DNA of 64,000 nucleotides, taken from NCBI GenBank assembly GCA_024516035.1, contig CM044956.1, positions 31,346,217 through 31,410,216 of the forward strand. Direction: 5' to 3'. Below the pieces are notes generated by a model. That model saw only the letters and a list, made by a program, of their open reading frames with translations, was not told the DNA's origin and did no database searches. The stretch comes from Bactericera cockerelli. Taxonomy: Eukaryota > Arthropoda > Insecta > Hemiptera > Triozidae. The position numbers and the translations under genes were made by a program. Below are positions 30,700-42,873 of the stretch, in pieces. Position 1 is the first letter of the stretch. Every line of letters begins with the position of its first letter.

Positions 30700-33600
30700 A
30701 TAATACGGAGAGAAGAAATTGAATTTTTTAAAAGGTTTTTTTTTTTTAAATAACCTAATATAGTTTAATTATTTTTTTATTCTCAAGAATTATTTCAATT
30801 TGTGTGCCACAGTTGTCTTTTTTCTCGTGTAATTCGTTGAGTTTTTCACAGTGCTGTGTTGTTGTGAGTGTACGCGAGAAGGATCTCTCTTACTTTCACA
30901 TGAGCTTTTGGTTTGTTTATACTGGCATACCACAAGTTGGATTATTTAAATTAAAAAAAAAAAATCATTACAGTTATTTTTTTTAAATATCTCATGAAAT
31001 ATTGTCTAATTCGTGTTTCATTGACAACTCTTAATTTATAAACTGTTTCTGTTTGCAACTTTTTTACTCTTATTTATTTTAGCTTGTCTAATAGAAAAGT
31101 AGAAAAATCACCTACTCAGTTGGTTCGAGTTATCTGGACACGATCCTGGAACAAAACACTGAAAAGTTGCTTCTACTTGTTATGCTTTGTGCAATTTTAC
31201 ATTTCACTTGGGGGGTTTTTAGAGAGACAGAGAGAGAGAGAGAGAGAGAAGAAAGTGTCCACTTACGTGATTGGAGTCGCAAGGAGTAGAGAGAAGTCAT
31301 GGGGAATCTGAGATTTTATGTCAATTTTCTAGAACTTTTAGACCCCCTCCTTCTCTTCCCCAAAAAAGCACACGTTGTTTTCGAGAAATACTTAGAAGCT
31401 TTAGCTTAGAAGAATACCTTTGTATATGTATCCTGTATTAAATAAATAATAAATTAAAAAAAATCAAATCGGGCCTGATTTTTCAAGAGGCATGCAACCT
31501 ATTTTGTGAGGTATCAATTGAATACAAATGAAAAAGAAAGAAAAACATTACACTTAATTAGGTACATAGAAAGTAGTTATTGATGGTATTGTGGCATAAT
31601 TATATTTTACATTGTACAAAGTAAGATTTATGCACATTACAGGTGGGCGAAAGGTATATAAAAATATTAAAAGATAATTTATAGATAACAATTTCAAGGT
31701 TCAACATGAGTAAGTTAAATAAAGTAAAAATAAATGATTTTTTTTCTTTGGGACACAAAAAGTATTAATTTGTGCTGAGTGAGCTACGCCATAGAAGTCA
31801 TATTAAACTTAACTTATTATTATCATATGGAGTGTTTAAAGTAAAGTTATAAATGAGTTGATTTCTTATGAAAAATAATATTTAAATAAATTAATTATTT
31901 GGTATTTAAGACCACCAAATAGGTCCAAAACTATAGTATGCATCAGGAACCTTCTCATGGTATACATGATGAGCTCATTTTTCGCTCTCTTAAACTATTT
32001 CTTTTTCTTTCAAAAAAAAAAACAACCAAAAGATGAACTTTGCTGTCGTCTTCCTTGAAATGGTTTTTTTTATTCTGAAATACTCTTCCAGAAACCTTTG
32101 TATGTGTAAATAGCTATTATTTGCTCGGTAGTGATAAATTTGCCTGAAGGATAGGTTTAAACCAAGTGTCCTACTCCTCTGTCTTTGGCGCTTCTTATCT
32201 CTCTCTAGTCCTAACCTCATATCACCATTCCTACCTCAGTCTTCTTGTACTCACAGTTGTACCCTACTTGGGCCCTATTTTATCCTATAATCAGTCCCTG
32301 TGTATGCTATGTGCCCTAGACAAAACCCAGAACTGTGATTCCCTCCTTCGTACTTATTTATTATTATTTACTACTTTACTGGCAAACTACATAAGACATA
32401 CTGCAAGGCAGGACATGAAATAAATAGAATATATGATGTAGTAAAGCAAGGGAGTTTATAGCCCGTGGCTTTCTCTTCCACCGAACCCCAAATAAGTGTT
32501 GTTTAACTATTGGCAAGTTTTTAGTTATCTAGCAGAAATATTGTCCTTGGCTGGAGGACCTCAGTTCCAATAGGGAGTAGCCTAGGTGCTGTGTCCAGAC
32601 ACATGTTGAGGTGACACTTTACAAGAGCGTGTTTACATTGTTTTAGATTTGACACATATTTACCTGTCAACATCCGGTGTTGCATTCCGTGTTAATATTA
32701 GCAGTTGAAAAAAAGCTGATTGAACAAAACAGATTGAGGAAGGTTTTTTTCTATAACAAATCTCTTACCTAATAACGACAAGAATGTTTTGCTTAGATCC
32801 AGTGGTGGAGAGCTAGACATTCCAGGGGGAGAAATGAAGAAACTTGTTCTGGCATAAATCTTCATTTACTCTTTTACAGTCGAGGCATAGCCAGCCATTC
32901 ATCTGTCTGTGTACAATTGTGAGACCTCAGCCATATTGAAAGACATATTGAGAGATACTTGCTTATTTACGGATATCTTCTTTTTATGTTCTATGTAAAT
33001 ACCTTGAAATACCTGAACTCTTATATTTATTAATTGAATATTATCTACTTATATTACACAGACAATACTATGCAAATAATTACTTAAACAGCACTTTAAC
33101 TCACCTCTATGTATTGACTTAAACAGATATTTATTTTCCTGTCATTTGTACATATTCCCCACATTTCTGAAAGTAAATGTCTAGCTTGAGAAATAGTTCT
33201 CACTCTACTTCATACGCATACAACACTGGCAGAACTGTTTACATTGGAGCAAATGATTAACAATCAAATAGTTCGTGTACAGATTCATGGTTCAAATTTA
33301 GATAACCTATTAACCTCTCATCTGTGCAGCCCAAGTATACGTACTCGCGCTCGTTACACGCCCCCAAAACGCAATTTTTCACCATCTTGTCATGGCTTGT
33401 TTTCATTTTGGCTTCTTCCTCTCTGTCTACTCAACTCTTATTTATTACCTTCCCTATCAATTATCCCAAGTTTGGTGTTCGCTTACATCTCGAGTACAAG
33501 CTGTGCTTTGCTGCTGCAATGTGGTTCTTTAGACGTTATAGGGTTGCAGGAAAGACCAATGTCCCAGTACGCTAACAGTTTGTCCATCAAGGTTCAAATT

Positions 33601-35405
33601 AGTCCATTTAATGGAGGGAAACTTGAATTATACAAAAACAATCATCCCCTGTAACTTCGATCCATCCGGAGTATATTATAGGTGTAGCTCTATTGTATTT
33701 TCAATCACACACAATAGTCTCAATACCTACCATGTGGACAACGACCACAACAACTGCTCAAATAATGGGACTTACTCTAATCGGATAGTAAAAAATAAAG
33801 TCCATTATTATGATAACAAGATTCCTGCGAATGAGTCACCCAGTATAATGAGTCATATTATAAAAGTGGATAGCGTTCTCATGGCAGGTGTATCGATTTG
33901 TTATCAAAACTCACTTTGCATACCTGATTGCTGCAGTGAATTATTTGTCTAGCTCTCCTATCAGAGACTATCTTACCTTGGTGACCCATATAGTGGCGAC
34001 AATTGCTCATGCATTATCAGTGAGACCGTTTTTATCTCCAATAAGAAATTATGAGAGGTTATACAGTTGATCGATAAGGCGTCGGACTTGTAACCTGGAG
34101 GTCGGTGGAGTTCCATTAAGCAAAATTTTTGTAAAGCTAATTTGAGTAATTTGTGATGTCACATTGATATCTCTGATACATTGTACATATTTTTATTTTT
34201 TTGCTTCATCCATATTTTATTTTGATACATTTTTGCTGCAAGTCTCTTGCAGGTCACTCAAAAGGGGGTTTTCACCTTCTTTACTTTTTTTTCTTTATAG
34301 TGAACTTAGGGCCAAGTTCTCATAAATTTTGCGCTGTGGTGGATATGGTACAATTAACCTCTATTCTTCCACTACAAGTATGTATGTATAAATATCATAA
34401 AATATGGATTTATATAACTATGGATATAGTGGGTGAGTTTTCAGGGCTTGCTAATGGTTATCTATCACCTTTGAATGGCGTTTCCCTCGTTTATTTCAGA
34501 GTTTGACCCAGAATATGGCACAACATTAAATGATGGAGTTAGGGTCTTCGTCCTGCTCGGGTCAGTTATTAATTATTAAATTTATGTGCTGTATCTATCT
34601 ATTTCGCTACATTATGAAATGGATTGCAATTTACTGATGTTATGTCAGAGACCAAGAGCTCAGTAATTTCATTGTAATTAATAATTAGATAATCTCAAGA
34701 CTTCTCTCTGTGGCACGGACCTCTGAGATGATTTTCCTTTGTTCCAATACTTATTGCTCTCCTCTTACTATCATTAAAATTCTTTCTTTTCTTCCTTTCA
34801 ATGAAATCCGTCAGTCTGCAATTTCAATTTGAAGAAACCAAAGTTAGGAATTTACTCATTCAATTGTTCTAGTTTCTGTTTTTTCCTTGGAGGCGAACAG
34901 CTCTACCTCTATTCAGTATTCATACTGAAAGGCGTCACTTTTCATTACTTTCCGAGTTCAATGTTTCAAGCCACTTTGATGTGTTCTTACTTAAATTCTA
35001 TCAGTAAATATGTTATTTTTTTCTGCATCATGTCTCTATGTTCATCAATTTTACTATTTTAAATATTCATCGTAACATGTACTTCAGTTCAAATTAGGTA
35101 CTAGGTCCATGGAATTAGCAATTTTGCGCTTTTTCTTTATGAATGTCTGTCTATTCTCTATCGTTAAATATTCCTATGCTAGCACTGTGAATAATTATTT
35201 TCATGTCCGTGAAACTATATTCATATTTTATTCAAAGTTATATTGAGCACAAGTTAGTGTCACATATAGCCTAGTCAGTGCGGTCACGACTCAGAATGGA
35301 CGAGGTCTTGGTGTTAGAAAGTGTGGTCTAGTAATTAAACCAGTCACTAGATCACTTGACCAAATGATAACTCTGTGCATGTGAAAGTACGCCGCGAGTA
35401 CCGCG
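30700..35405. other. Long intron stretch with one tRNA-like remnant
   Basis: No gene is seen. A diverged GGGCGG-type tail is at 32440-32500, and a tRNA-like remnant (GATCGATAAGGCGTCGGACTTGTAACC...GTGGAGTTCCATT) at about 34070-34120. Several short open frames here have no recognisable features. Confidence 0.4.
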
Positions 35406-35406
35406 C

Positions 35407-35621
35407 ATGGGACAAACTCCTAATCCACTTGACCCATAAGACAGTGAGTAACTCCTAATCCACTTGACCCATGGGACAATGAGTAACTCCTAATCCACTT
35501 GACCCATGGTACAATGAGTAACTCCTAATCCACTTGACCCATGGGACAATGAGTAACTCCTAATCCACTTGACCCATGGGACAATGAGTAACTCCTAATC
35601 CACTCGATCCATGGGACAATG
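35407..35621 (+). repeat. 35-bp minisatellite, about six units
   Basis: The unit begins AACTCCTAATCCACTTGACC and ends CATGGGACAATGAGT. Units repeat every 35 bases with only a few substitutions, suggesting recent expansion. A poly-A run follows. Confidence 0.95.
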
Positions 35622-36546
35622 GAAAAAAAAAAAAAAATTAAGTCCTCGAGTACTGCTTTTTGAGTGTCCACCGTACCAGTCAAAAACCAACCATAAGTCC
35701 AGTGGTCAATAATTTATTTTTAATAAAAGTTCATTAAAAGACTGAGAGTAGTCTCATTCTTGCAAAATCAACAGAGTATTGTAGTGTATCGTTGTATTGT
35801 ATTTTATTAGTACAACACCTTATACATAAAGTAGAGACGAATTATTTCTGTCACGGTAGAATTTTAGAATTGATTTCTTGTTACATGAAATTTTCATGAT
35901 GTTTAGTTAATTATACTTCTTGACAAATTCTTCTACGATAAGTGTTTTTTTGTGGCAATTTACTATCTGTGAAATTTCAACAGATCGTGTGTAGAAAATG
36001 GCAAACGAATGTGCCTTATGGAGTGATCTGAACATATAAACTTGGTTGTTACTTTAGGCATAACATACTTGAAATTTCAGAATCTTTCAACTTAAATTAA
36101 TCTCTCAATGCAAATGTTGCCATTCTCGGAAGCAGTCAACGTGTTGAGACCTGAGAACTAGTAAATTTGAAAAACTCATTTAGGAAAGACTTGTGATAGA
36201 AAGCTGAGAAAGGTAATTAAAATTTAAACATGACACGTCGGAAGACAACCTTGAACTTTTGAGTGTCATCATTCTATTTACAGTTAAATATTTTGTGTTT
36301 CTTGGTGTTTTTCCAACGTGTATGTTGGAAAATCTCTCTCTGAAAAACACGAATGTTTTATGGTATTGTATGAGATAATATGTTGCCTTTAGTACAGGTA
36401 CGTTCAGGACATTTCATTCCATTAATTGTGAAAAGGAGGCATGGTCCGGATCGAGAACTCACGAATTGTTGTTATTTTAAAATATATTTGTGAAACACGC
36501 AACTCTTTCTTACGTCAAATTTAAAACAATGGTATTATCACTTTTA

Positions 36547-36674
36547 TACAGAGTGTCTACTTTCCAGTTGTTCTATTTGATTGTACGTGAGCTTTTTGAT
36601 ACATGGCTGGCATATCAAAAATCCCACGGAAAATCCTATGGAACAACTAGAAATTATATTATAGAGACCCTGTA
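36547..36674. mobile_element. Short TIR element with TA flanks
   Basis: A 124-bp element (36549-36672) has imperfect ends CAGAGTGTCTAC / ATAGAGACCCTG, flanked by TA on each side. It resembles a very short mariner-type MITE. Confidence 0.4.
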
Positions 36675-36679
36675 TACGT

Positions 36680-38021
36680 AGGTTGTGTAATAATCAATAG
36701 TACCAAGTTGGAGGATATTAAAATGCTGGATTTTTTACACCCAGTAGTCCTTGTGTCTTTGTTAAAGTGGTGATAAATCTCGTCCCATCAATTAAGACAA
36801 AGTAAGTCTGAGTCTCAGAGGTGACGAAAAAAAGAAAGGTGTCATCCAATTTTAACATGATACAGAGTAAAACTTGAGTTTCAGCAGTTTTCTGTCGCAG
36901 GGAGCTTGCTTGCATGGAGATTTGAAAGTAGATTTGATAGAAGCGGAGAAGATACAGGAATCTGGAAAGAGAGAAGAGGCCCTCCTATTGTTTATGTCTC
37001 CTAGTGGTCCTCTTCTTATCCTAATTATTTTATTGCTCATAGAAAGAGGGGTGCATTCATTGCAGTAAGAATTACTACAATTGTTGTGTAGATTACATTT
37101 TTGATTCTAAAATCAATAATTTTAGCTTTATATCTCGTCTCTGCTCTTTGCTTCTGAGCCTCGGTATTAAGTTTCAATACCGGTGACATGGATTACTTTG
37201 ACTTTGGTCCTACAGCCTCGTATCAAATCCTCAACTCCTTTCTTTTAGTTGTTGATTTTTATTACAAGAAGTTTGAAAAAATTCAAATTTATACCATGAT
37301 TGATCACAACTAATAACTAACTCTAACTTGTTAAGAAAATTTACCAACATGAGAATGGTGTGGTGTGGTGTGTGTCTCTGATGGGCTGGCGAAGCGGCGG
37401 GTATAACCCGCTAGTGAGTAATAACATATGTGTCAATCATATCTACCCTACACCGTTAGGCGTATTTAAATAGGCAACAGCTTTCGAGGTTTAATCATTA
37501 CCTCACAGAAGCTAAATCGCACAGAGGTAATCAAGATTGTGCCCTCTACTACAACATACTACCTACGTACTAGTGCAGCTTTCCATTGTTCAGACTGCTA
37601 TCTGATGCCAGCTCATGAGCTCAGCTAAAATTTTGCTGAATAAGTTACTTTGAAGAAAGTGTTTCACAGTGTCGATTAATTATTTTGTCTGTTTTTCTAA
37701 CACAATAGATATACAGGGTGACGCAAACATGTGTGTAATAGAATTAAACAGAATTTAAACGCAGGTGTTTAATCATTTTACCAAGAGTTTGATGAAACCC
37801 TCATTTGAAAGAAAGAATCCTAATATTTACTTGTTGTCTCATGGTGTAGTAGCAGTTGTAGCACGCTATAGAAAACTACTCTTGGCGGGTTGAAAATTTG
37901 TACAAGAGTGGTTTCAGCCTGCCGCATACCCTAAGCCACCGATTTGTTTTTTAAACGAGAAACCTGCCCTATTCAAAAAACTTAGGTTGCAAAAATGCAG
38001 AAAATTTATTGTTGGTAGTTA
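36680..38021. other. Intron, no gene seen
   Basis: AT-rich intron. A TACAGGGTGACGC motif at 37714 looks like one end of another MITE, but I found no partner. Confidence 0.4.
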
Positions 38022-38572
38022 ATCCCCCCAAAAACACCACTTCGTGGTTAAAAAAAGAAGAACGCCTCACTCAAAAGAATGATTATAATAATTAGCTAAA
38101 AATAAATGATATCAAATTGAGAACACCTTACCCCCTCTCTTTCTATATCTCTGCACTCCTCTCTGAATTTATTCCTCTTATGTTTATCTTTCTTTATCCC
38201 TTCTAGGGGTCATCCCAAACTTGATTTCTCTTTAAATTTACTTCTTGCACGGCAATAAAAAATGGCGGTCGGAGTATGATTTTTCTGAACTTATTTAATT
38301 TGAATCGAGAAAATTACACCGCGACCGCCATTTTTTATTGCCGTGCAAGAAGTAAATTTAAAGAGAAATCAAGTTTGGGATGACCCCTAGAAGGGATAAA
38401 GAAAGATAAACATAAGAGGAATAAATTCAGAGAGGAGTGCAGAGATATAGAAAGAGAGGGGGTAAGGTGTTCTCAATTTGATATCATTTATTTTTAGCTA
38501 ATTATTATAATCATTCTTTTGAGTGAGGCGTTCTTCTTTTTTTAACCACGAAGTGGTGTTTTTGGGGGATAT
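38022..38572. repeat. Foldback module of the 2.6-kb repeat, copy 1
   Basis: Arms of about 250 bp (38022-38271 and about 38322-38572) are nearly perfect complements around a 50-base loop. The inner arm ends are AATGGCGGTCG / CGACCGCCATT. A diverged fragment of the arm recurs at about 51655-51800. Confidence 0.85.
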
Positions 38573-40607
38573 CAGTTCTTTTTGTACGAAAATATAGGTT
38601 CATACACTACTGAAACATTATGAATAACAAAAGTAAATAAGCTGGGAAAATGTGAATGTAACAAGTTGTCTTTTTTTTAAGATATAGTTTTAGCAGTACG
38701 TATTTAATTTTTCTAAGGTCAATATGTATTTGGCTCACAGATTTGGCCCCCTGTGTCCCCAAAGTGAGTTAATAATATATAAATTTGCAATGCAAGACCT
38801 TTTGATTCTATACTCAACATGATTAGATTTATCTTTCAATGCTAAATATACCTCGGAGCCTCCTATGAGACACTAAAACACCTGGATTTACAAATGCCAA
38901 AGAAATTAATTTGTAATCACCTTATCAAGGTGAGGTAATGAGTTCTCTCCCGTTGACCTTTTCTTACCCGAATTCTCTCCGGCTTGTTGCAGGGGTCAAC
39001 ACGAGTATCTCTCCCGGAAATAAGACCATGCTTTTTTACATTAGTTATTTAAGAAAATGAAAACTGTGAAACTATCATTTTTATAAAAGAATCGGCCTTT
39101 TATAAGGAAATCTTTAAAATCTCTAACTAATGAAAGGCAATGCTTTCAGTGTATAGTAGAGTTAGGTAAAATATATAGGTGACCATGCCTCAGGAATATA
39201 GTAGGGTTAGGGATAATACATAGAAGGCAATGCCTCAGGTCTATATCAATGATTCCTAGGTGTTTCGATTATAATTTTTTATGCTAGGCCTAAACTATGT
39301 CGGTATAAAATCAGGTAAAATGCAAACGACGCAACGGGAGACAATTTGGTGTTGATAAAACCATGAGCGGGAGAGAACTCGGTGGTGACGTCCCTTATCA
39401 ATACCTCACGAGGTATGAGTGTACCCCGGACATAATGGACAGAGAAAAAAAACTTCCCTGAAGGGGATCAAACCCAAGTCATCATGCGTGCAAGCCTAGT
39501 ATGCTACCCACTTGGCCAAAGTCACTACTTTGTCACAACTTTTAGTGAGTAGCATCGACATTATGAGAGCTAATTCATCATATTTTATCTCCATCCAACC
39601 ATGATTGTCCAAAATCAATCTCGTAATGCCGCCACAGGTCATGGGTCAATTCTGCAACTACTAAAAATTTCCTCGCGAGGGTAATGGGGTCGTCATGAAG
39701 ATCAAATATAATGATCGGAAAAACAAAACAACGTTAAGCCCAAATTGAAAATATAGAGCTAAAAAATTTCGTCCCCGCCAGGATTCGAACCCATGCTGAC
39801 TGGGTGGCAGGTCGAGCATGCTACCAATAGACAAAGTTGTCTTCTGAAGAAACGAGGGCAGAAAATGAGCTAACTAAATTAATACTTGGAAACTTAAACA
39901 TTAAAATTTTGCAGTGAGAGAGCGAGGTCATCTCGAAAAATACATACTGGCCAAGATCTGACCACTAAGCTAAGGATTCGAAGGTACCTACCCGCCAAAG
40001 AAAATGAAAAGGCCACCAGGTGCCACCCAGTGGACCGGATGAAGGAATAAAATCAATAAATTTGGTATCTGCTCATCAAGATCTTTCATTTGATACCACT
40101 TAAGATTAGTATTATCCTTCAATTCCCGATTTGGGCTCCCAAAACCCGAGGCCGCCCAAATGGGCCGCCCGCTTATAATTTAGAATTTTTTTTTGGTCCG
40201 GGCTCATCTCCATTATATCTTGATCACTTTAGACACCTCACTTAATCTTCAGTGCCAAGTTAAAGACACGAAGTCGGGTCTCAAAGGATCCGTATGAAAA
40301 AAAACAGAAAAAAAAAAAAAAAAAAAAAAATTATGAATCTTTTCATGTCTTTCACGATTGTTGGGGGGTCTCGAAAATAGGGTTCCCGGTGACCTAGGAA
40401 GTCAAACAGAGAGTCAAATCAACTTATTTTTCAACGTAGAGCCCATTTCTGCAATAAAAATCGCGATTTTTGAAATTCATGTTGCACTTTTCGCTGGCTG
40501 AAAGTACATGAAATGCATGGGAACTATGTTTTCCGTAACCTTACACTCTGCCGGGCTGTCTCTTTCTTTGTATAGGCGTTCTTCACACCTCGGCCGAGGT
40601 GTTTGAT
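38022..40607 (+). mobile_element. 2.6-kb composite repeat, copy 1
   Basis: This copy matches, in inverted orientation, 58321-61262. It starts ATCCCCCCAAAAACACCAC with a foldback module (38022-38572). A body of about 2 kb follows, and it ends at the 16-bp palindrome CACCTCGGCCGAGGTG plus TTTGAT. The body holds tRNA-like modules (B boxes near 39469 and 39785 on the minus strand), a short minisatellite (39125-39245) and no coding frame. I know no named family that fits, and no target duplication is evident. Confidence 0.8.
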
Positions 40608-41098
40608 CTAACAATTTTCCAAAACCACTCTGAGATTATTTAAGAACGTCATTGATCCTATATAAAAAAAAAAAAAAATGTAAATTAACTAGTTAATGTT
40701 GCAGACAGGTTCCCTATTAAAAACTGTAATCTAGATATAGAGCTTCGAGTATTCTATACATAAGATATATATGTATGTATTTACAATCAATGAGGTCAGG
40801 TCAGACATGAGGTCTATGCTGACTGCAATTTCATTTTGTTTTCCCCATCCCTCTGCCTCTTGATTATGAAAATAATTGTCCTCTTCACGTGCAATACTTT
40901 AAAGCACACACACATTGAATTTGAAAAGCAAGATAAAAAAAGATACCTTATTCAAAAACAAAATAATTAGTGTGTTGGAAAAATTAGCCAAGCTGAAATT
41001 GCGCCCACGAACTAGAAGTTCATTAGAAATAGATATTACCAGATAAATAGATACCAGATACTTGGAACTGTGTTCTAGATTACAATAATCTTGTGCTG

Positions 41099-41363
41099 GG
41101 TCCACACAGGTGCAACATGCAACATGTTGCTGCAACATGAATTCACTCTGTGTGGACGGCTTCTGAACACAAACATGAATGTTCAAAAAACATCTTTGAT
41201 CTTTGTTACTACTATGTTGCACGTGTGTGGACGGCACCTGAACATAGAAACAGAATGGATCACGGACGAACACGAACTGCAACACTTTGCTGCAACCACA
41301 CACATGTTGCAATTACCACACACGTGTTGCAGCAACGTGTTGCATGTTGCACCTGTGTGGATC
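41099..41363. mobile_element. TIR element rich in TGTTGCA words
   Basis: Ends of about 40 bp (TCCACACAGGTGCAACATG... and its complement ending CATGTTGCACCTGTGTGGA) enclose about 265 bp filled with TGTTGCA/TGCAACA words and GTGTGTGGACGGC motifs. Both strands carry open frames because of this symmetry. No target duplication was found. Confidence 0.65.
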
Positions 41364-42620
41364 AATCATTGAAGCCCATTAAAAAAAACATATAATAAAT
41401 AGATTTCATTATACGTACGAGTATGTAAGACTGAATCATGGAACTTTGCATAGTGGCATACCGAAGAGGGTTTAAAAAATTCATTTTAAATTTCCTACCC
41501 AGCCGCCCATGTTCTAATAGGAAATGTTAACTCTAAGGCTTCTTCCGTCCCCCTTTGCTTCCTCTCTCCTATTTCTGCTCTGCTCCTCTGCTCATCTGGT
41601 CTCGTTCCTCACCTACCTCCTTTTGAATCGAACTTTATCAATTTTTGTTGTATTTTTTTTGCCATTAGTAGGCAAGGCCATTCCATACAGCCAATTTTTG
41701 TTGTTAGTATAAAAAGTTATCCGTATGTGTGTTAATCACTTTCGTGATATCACAACTACTCAAACTTGCTTTACTAAATCTACGCTGAACCCCGGACTTG
41801 ATGCTACTGAGGTCGGTCTTGTTAATAGTATAAAAGTACCTTACATTTGTTTATCAAGTAAAAAAGTAAATGTTCTAGCGAAATAATTATGTGCATACAT
41901 AGTAAAAGAGGTAAACGACATGTGCATACTTAAATCTAGAACTCAATTTTGTGAAAACTGACAGCCGAATCTTATGAACAGAAAATTTCGGCTTATGATC
42001 TAGTCAGTCACCTATTTGTACTTGCAAATAGGGGGGTGAGATGGATTCTCTGTTGCCCTGCTATTGCGTATATCCATTTGATGAAAAAATGCAGTTCTTT
42101 CAAAATGTCCTCTCTATTTCTCTTAGTTGAGCGTCATTCCTCCCTCATGTTCGGCCTTTTAAGTCTCACATTAACTTGTTTTATTTAATAGCTCTATTTG
42201 CACTTATGTTTCCGAGTCTTGACTCAACAGGTAATCATTTTCTAATAATGTTATGATGACATCACTTGGTTTACGTAATGATCTCCACACCTCAAATCTA
42301 TGAAACGGTCGTTAGATAAAAATTACTAGGCCAGAAATCTACAGACCATACATATTTATGCATACAGCATAATACATTATTTACTACTACATATATCCGT
42401 GCATAATTGCGTTACAATGATTTATATTTTTAGCTCAAATTTCAATGACGTCTCTCTCTTTCTCTCTCAAATCCTAACATTTACTTTTACCATACTTTCA
42501 TAATGAATTTTAAATCCAATTTAATTTTTTGTGCAATCAGGTTCCAAAAAGTTTAGTCATTGTTGAAGTTCAAAATTTAATACCCTCGAAACAGCTAATA
42601 GTATTGCAAATAAGTTGCGG
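41364..42620. other. Intron, no feature seen
   Basis: AT-rich intron with no repeat family I recognise. Confidence 0.5.
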
Positions 42621-42625
42621 TAGGG

Positions 42626-42632
42626 TATAAAC
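42626..42632 (+). promoter_or_regulatory. Possible TATA box of an alternative promoter
   Basis: TATAAAC lies about 30 bases before the presumed start of the GC-richer block that leads into 42687-42873. Weak on its own; it matters only because that block lacks a splice acceptor. Confidence 0.25.
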
Positions 42633-42686
42633 TAGTTTGAAAGTTGAACAAAAACAAATGCTGATCCCTGTGCGGAACACGTGTGA

Positions 42687-42873
42687 TGCTGGTGCTTGGT
42701 GACGGAATGGTCGCCCCGGCCCGCCCCCCCGCTGTATGATGAGCGCCCATTGATGGAAAATAATGGCGGCAGTACCTCCAGTGCCTCGCCCACCAACAGT
42801 CAGAAGACTGCGTCCCTCAAGCGAAGCAGCTCCTTCAAGAAGTTCATGAAAATCGGTCTCCCCTGGGGATCAG
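42687..42873 (+). CDS. Coding exon, possibly an alternative first exon of RhoGEF2
   Basis: The block is GC-rich and ends at a GTAAAC donor in phase 1, the same phase as the donor of the 22662-22727 exon. The open frame reads CWCLVTEWSPRPAPPLYDER, PLMENNGGSTSSASPTNSQK, TASLKRSSSFKKFMKIGLPW and GS plus one base. An in-frame TGA stands at 42684-42686. No AG acceptor lies between that stop and the open frame, so it cannot be a normal internal exon. The first in-frame ATG is 42753, which would give a 40-residue N-terminus with a basic Ser-rich motif (LKRSSSFKKFMK). It lies in the presumed intron before the DH exons. It could instead belong to another gene, or carry an assembly error like exon 16510. 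I recognise no domain. Confidence 0.55.

Noticed and set aside
30082..30703. Long frames on both strands across the CT tract
   Set aside because: Low-complexity Ser/Leu or Arg/Glu runs come directly from the CT/GA repeat.
34068..34122. Possible tRNA-Thr-like gene
   Set aside because: The anticodon arm looks tRNA-like but the acceptor arm does not pair and the B box lacks GGTTCGA; treated as a SINE remnant.
35407..35621. CRISPR-like regular repeats
   Set aside because: Units are contiguous 35-bp tandem repeats without spacers, in a eukaryotic intron.
40899..41395. His/Cys-rich frames on both strands
   Set aside because: The Cys and His come from TGTTGCA/TGCAACA words of the TIR element, not from a zinc-finger protein.
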